Source: Amphibalanus amphitrite
Taxonomy: Eukaryota; Arthropoda; Thecostraca; Balanomorpha; Balanidae
Assembly: GCF_019059575.1 (NCBI RefSeq)
Contig: NW_024881824.1
Location: forward strand, 186,001 to 250,000
Direction of reading: 5' to 3'
Length of the DNA stretch: 64,000 nt
Shown one piece after another: positions 60,800 to 64,000 of the stretch. Every line of letters starts with the position of its first letter. The stretch's first letter is position 1. Below the pieces are notes generated by a model. It was given only the letters and a program-made list of their open reading frames with translations, was not told where the DNA came from and made no database searches. The position numbers were made by a program, and so were the translations under genes.

Positions 60800-63700
60800 G
60801 GAACTGAAGACTCGTTGAACGCGCTCAAAATATGTCTTATTAGCTTGTTTTGATACACAAAAATAGACGCTTTGTTTTACTTGGACATTTTTTTTAAATT
60901 TTCGTATTTTCTGCTATTTTTCGAATGTTTTCTGTCTACTAAGTATTGCCTTATACCTAAACCTAGGCGACTTTCATAGCTTGTACTTATGGCTAGTGAT
61001 AAAGATATCCGATGGATGTCTGATTTTTACGTAACTGTAAAAATTCATTTTTAGGAACAAACACGCAACAGTAACAACCATTTTCAAGGCTTTCTAATTT
61101 CTTTCGATTAGTCTCTCGCTGATTTCTCAATTCTAATTGAATTCCCGGTTCAATTTAATGTTCGGTTCACCGGTGTGAGCCGCGTCATGTCCATACATTT
61201 TTGGTTATATAACGGGAGAACGAGTTTTGGCGGTAATTCGGTGTCGTGTTCAGCCTATGGTGAGCATTAAGTACCAAATATAGCCTAAGATGAATATTGT
61301 CAAGGGCTTACAACACGCAGATCTTCAAACGTGGAATGCCTATCGTAAAATATGTCTTAAAACGGAAAGGATAATGTACTGAGTAGATGACACCGGTTGT
61401 CCAAGTCGTTTTGTAGAGGCGCAATCCAGCGGATCCCAACGACGCTCACACCTTCCGTGTCACTTCAGCCACGCACCCGTTAGTCCGTCGATGCGTAACA
61501 GTCCTGCTTTCCTCTGTCATCATCCACTACATATACTGCGCTCTCGTAATAGCACGGGAGGCGTGGAAGGCTGACACATCAGCTCCTGATTAGCATCTTC
61601 CAACAATTGCAGGAAAGCGGTCCGGACGGGATGTGCGGCTCGCTCGCGCACCTGTCGCGCCTGATCCTCTACCGGGGGCGCCGATCAGGGGCTCCGGTCT
61701 GATCTGGCGGGCAGAGGCGTCGGCTCGCTCCGATCAAACCAGTGCTATCTCGGCGTGTCCTTCTATTACCGGAGGACCTGTGACCCACCCCGGCGTGGAT
61801 CATCCCGCCCGGCGCCGTGTGTGATCACAACCCGTCATCACCGTCTGCTATTGGTCACCGTTCGTCGATGGTTTGCCAGTCATTGATTCCCGCCGAGCGG
61901 CGCGTGGGGTCCTCTTCCGGCGGACATAAGTCGTGGCGTGGCGCGGCGGTTGGCGCCCTCACTGCGTCGCAGTCTCTCTACAGCCTCGGGCAGCGTCGGG
62001 GCGGCCTCCGGCGGCGGCGGCGGCGCCTCAGACTCCGTCAATGACCCGACAACCGCCGACGGTTCGGCGACAATTAGTGCGAAATCGATATTGCATGTGG
62101 TGTTTACGGCTGCGCGACCGCGCACATTATGTGGGTTCAAAGCGCTCGCCGCGCACCGCCCCTCGTCTGCAACAATCAGCGCTGTAATGGCTGCGACCGG
62201 GGCGGCGGCGGCCGGGCCGGTGTCGTTTTCACGGCGGCGGCGGCGCCTGTGATTGGCGGCGCCGTCGTCTGGTGGCCGCGCCGCGTCTGTCTCCGGTGCA
62301 CCGATGATTGGTCGGCCGCCGCCGCCGATTGGCACGGAAACTGAGCCGACGCTCATAGGGGCCGGGCACGGCAGCAGCGCCGGCGTCCTGGGTGGCCCAC
62401 CGAGCACACTTGTCACCAGAGGTCGGCCCGCGGCACCCTGCGGTCGGTGCGCCGCCGACCGGTGGGGCCGACGGTGACAACTCTCTCAGACAGGCTAGTC
62501 TGATGCGCAGTGCGAAAATGAGGCCGGCATTTTGCGTGGCCTGCCTAGATGGATGCTTCTAGAGTCGAGAACTCTAGACTGTCGCAAATGATCGATGTTA
62601 GAATTGCGCGCTAACCACACCGGTGTGTTCTGTGGGATCCCCATTTGCTATCTGGAGGCACAATCTCAAGAAATGCTGACTGATCATGCCGACAGCTTTG
62701 TCGAGTGTTTCTACAAACACTGACGGAATTTGTTACCTGCCGGCCATTTGTTTCAATTTACTTTCCCAATCTGTATGCGATCGCCATTCACAGTCTGGCC
62801 GATAAGACCGATGCATTGTGACCCAGACTTCAAAGCTGGCGTGGGCGATCGCGCCGCCGGTGCCTGGGCCGGCCGATGAGGCAGGAAAGGAATCACACCG
62901 CCGACAGCAATGCCTCACAACTCGCGCCGGAGAAACCCCCGTGCGGAACTGAACGGTTCCGCCGACTCTTGCCTCGTGCGCCGGCGGGTGTCGCGTTTCG
63001 GCGACGGGCGCCTGGGGGTCGACTCGCCGGCGCCGTGACTCCTGACTCACTGACTCCGCGCGGTCCTCCCGTTCAGTCAGCGCGCGCGTCCGTGGCGCCG
63101 GCAGTGACTCACGCACTTCCTGTGAGACGCCGGCGGCGGCGGCTGGGCGGCGCCGGCGCTCCACCTGCTGATGACAGCACACCTCGTCCCGCCGACCCGC
63201 CGTCCCTCCTCTGACACGTCGGGCGCCGTCACGGCGGAGTTGCGGGGTGCGTATCTCGACACCCGACGGGGCGCGGAGTGTCGTGTTGAGTCGTGTCGGC
63301 GGAGACGGCGCCTGTTTGTCGCTGATCGGCTATGAAACAATCGTGGGTGGAGGTGTGAACTCTGTGGTTGTTTTGAACGCAGGGGATTCGATGTGTGAAA
63401 TCGATTGGTGGTGTATTGGTTGGGTTTTTTCTTCTTCTAAGTACGGCTGAATTAAAGCATGCGTCTCATGTGCATGAAAGTACATATGCGTGGTTGTTTT
63501 GAATGATTGACTTCGCCTGTCAATGAAGCATGTTCCTGTTGGTGATTCACGTACATAAAAGATCAACAACCAGTTAACATTGTAGGTTTTTTTTGGAACG
63601 CATTCTATATTTCAAAATGATTTAGCTATGATGGTTATTTATAATAGGTTTTATCTCATCTTTAGGGATAACTTGTTATTTTTGCGTGTCGGCTTGGCGT

Positions 63701-64000
63701 TGATGCGTAACTATTTTAAGACACTTGTGGCATTTTAAAGACGGGAATGAAAACTTCCATTGGCGCCTAGACCTTGTTGTGTCCCAGTTATATAACCAGA
63801 GGCGTGCAGTGGCGTCGCGACCTGGGGATTATCATATGCTGGCTGGCTGGGAGAAATCTGTCGGATTATCTCCGCTTCTCTCCGATGAACTTGGCACGGA
63901 CTCAGTGGAGACATTCGAGAACCCGCCGCGGTATGCCTTGGATTGACGCCATTGAGCCAACAGTGGTCTGTCAATACTTTGCTTCCCTTATCAACTGGAA
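60800..64000. other. No gene recognised; GC-rich islands with CCAAT boxes
   Basis: Islands at 61640-62480 and 62850-63260 are GC-rich and keep frames open on both strands. ATTGG (CCAAT on the minus strand) recurs near 61851, 62249, 62306 and 62326, suggesting promoter character. No exon could be supported; the last 700 bp are AT-rich. Confidence 0.35.

Noticed and set aside
61880-62480. 178-codon minus-strand frame
   Set aside because: GC-driven, low complexity, competing open frames on the other strand, no domain.

Overview
This is eukaryotic nuclear DNA, almost certainly from an arthropod and probably a crustacean. Two exon sets match conserved animal housekeeping proteins: the coatomer zeta subunit, whose residues resemble the insect form as recalled, and the first exon of the complex I subunit NDUFA8, with a fly-like N-terminus. 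Genes are sparse, introns use GT-AG, and the spaces between genes are full of DNA transposons. A barnacle-like genome would fit, but that is a guess from general character. I ran no search; all family calls come from reading motifs.

Layout. 1-5.1 kb: a 128-bp tandem satellite, a foldback element, a head-to-head pair of 5'-truncated Penelope-like retroelement ends (GIY-YIG domain), hairpins, and a TTAA-flanked, piggyBac-like non-autonomous element. 5.27-8.15 kb: a hAT-type element with a perfect 8-bp target duplication, made of degenerate minisatellite and holding a (TA)n foldback insert. 8.8-11 kb: an intronless Mab-21/cGAS-like gene whose frame stays open for 88 codons past a UGA. 11.7-12.9 kb: a broken TTAA element, a LINE end and a SINE-like insert. 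14.8-18.8 kb: COPZ on the minus strand. 19.9 kb: NDUFA8 exon 1 on the plus strand. 20-23.4 kb: a palindromic element and an inverted pair of TTAA elements. 26.7-28.7 kb: a two-exon minus-strand gene for a secreted, probably GPI-anchored, repeat-solenoid protein. 31.8-33.6 kb: a decayed mariner-like element with a hAT insert. 33.6-40 kb and 42.8-52.5 kb: mostly unexplained sequence with GC-rich islands. 40.1-42.75 kb: a third kind of TTAA element carrying (CT)n, a hAT MITE and the SINE-like repeat. 52.5-53.6 kb: a compact CRE-TATA-Inr gene for a 162-residue protein made of 12 copies of an ADPTRTR repeat, which I do not recognise. 56.2-58.2 kb: a second hAT relative. 59.8-60.8 kb: a complete TTAA element.

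Three themes cross the window. (1) TTAA elements packed with AGGTCA/TGACCT words, plus TGACGTCA and an ATGGCGGC word in the best-conserved subfamily. (2) G-run/C-run hairpins just inside the ends of both TTAA and hAT elements. (3) A strong excess of TGACGTCA, about 18 copies where about one is expected, including the promoter of the ADPTRTR gene and the flank of the GPI-anchored protein gene. The ADPTRTR gene is the strongest candidate for something undescribed.
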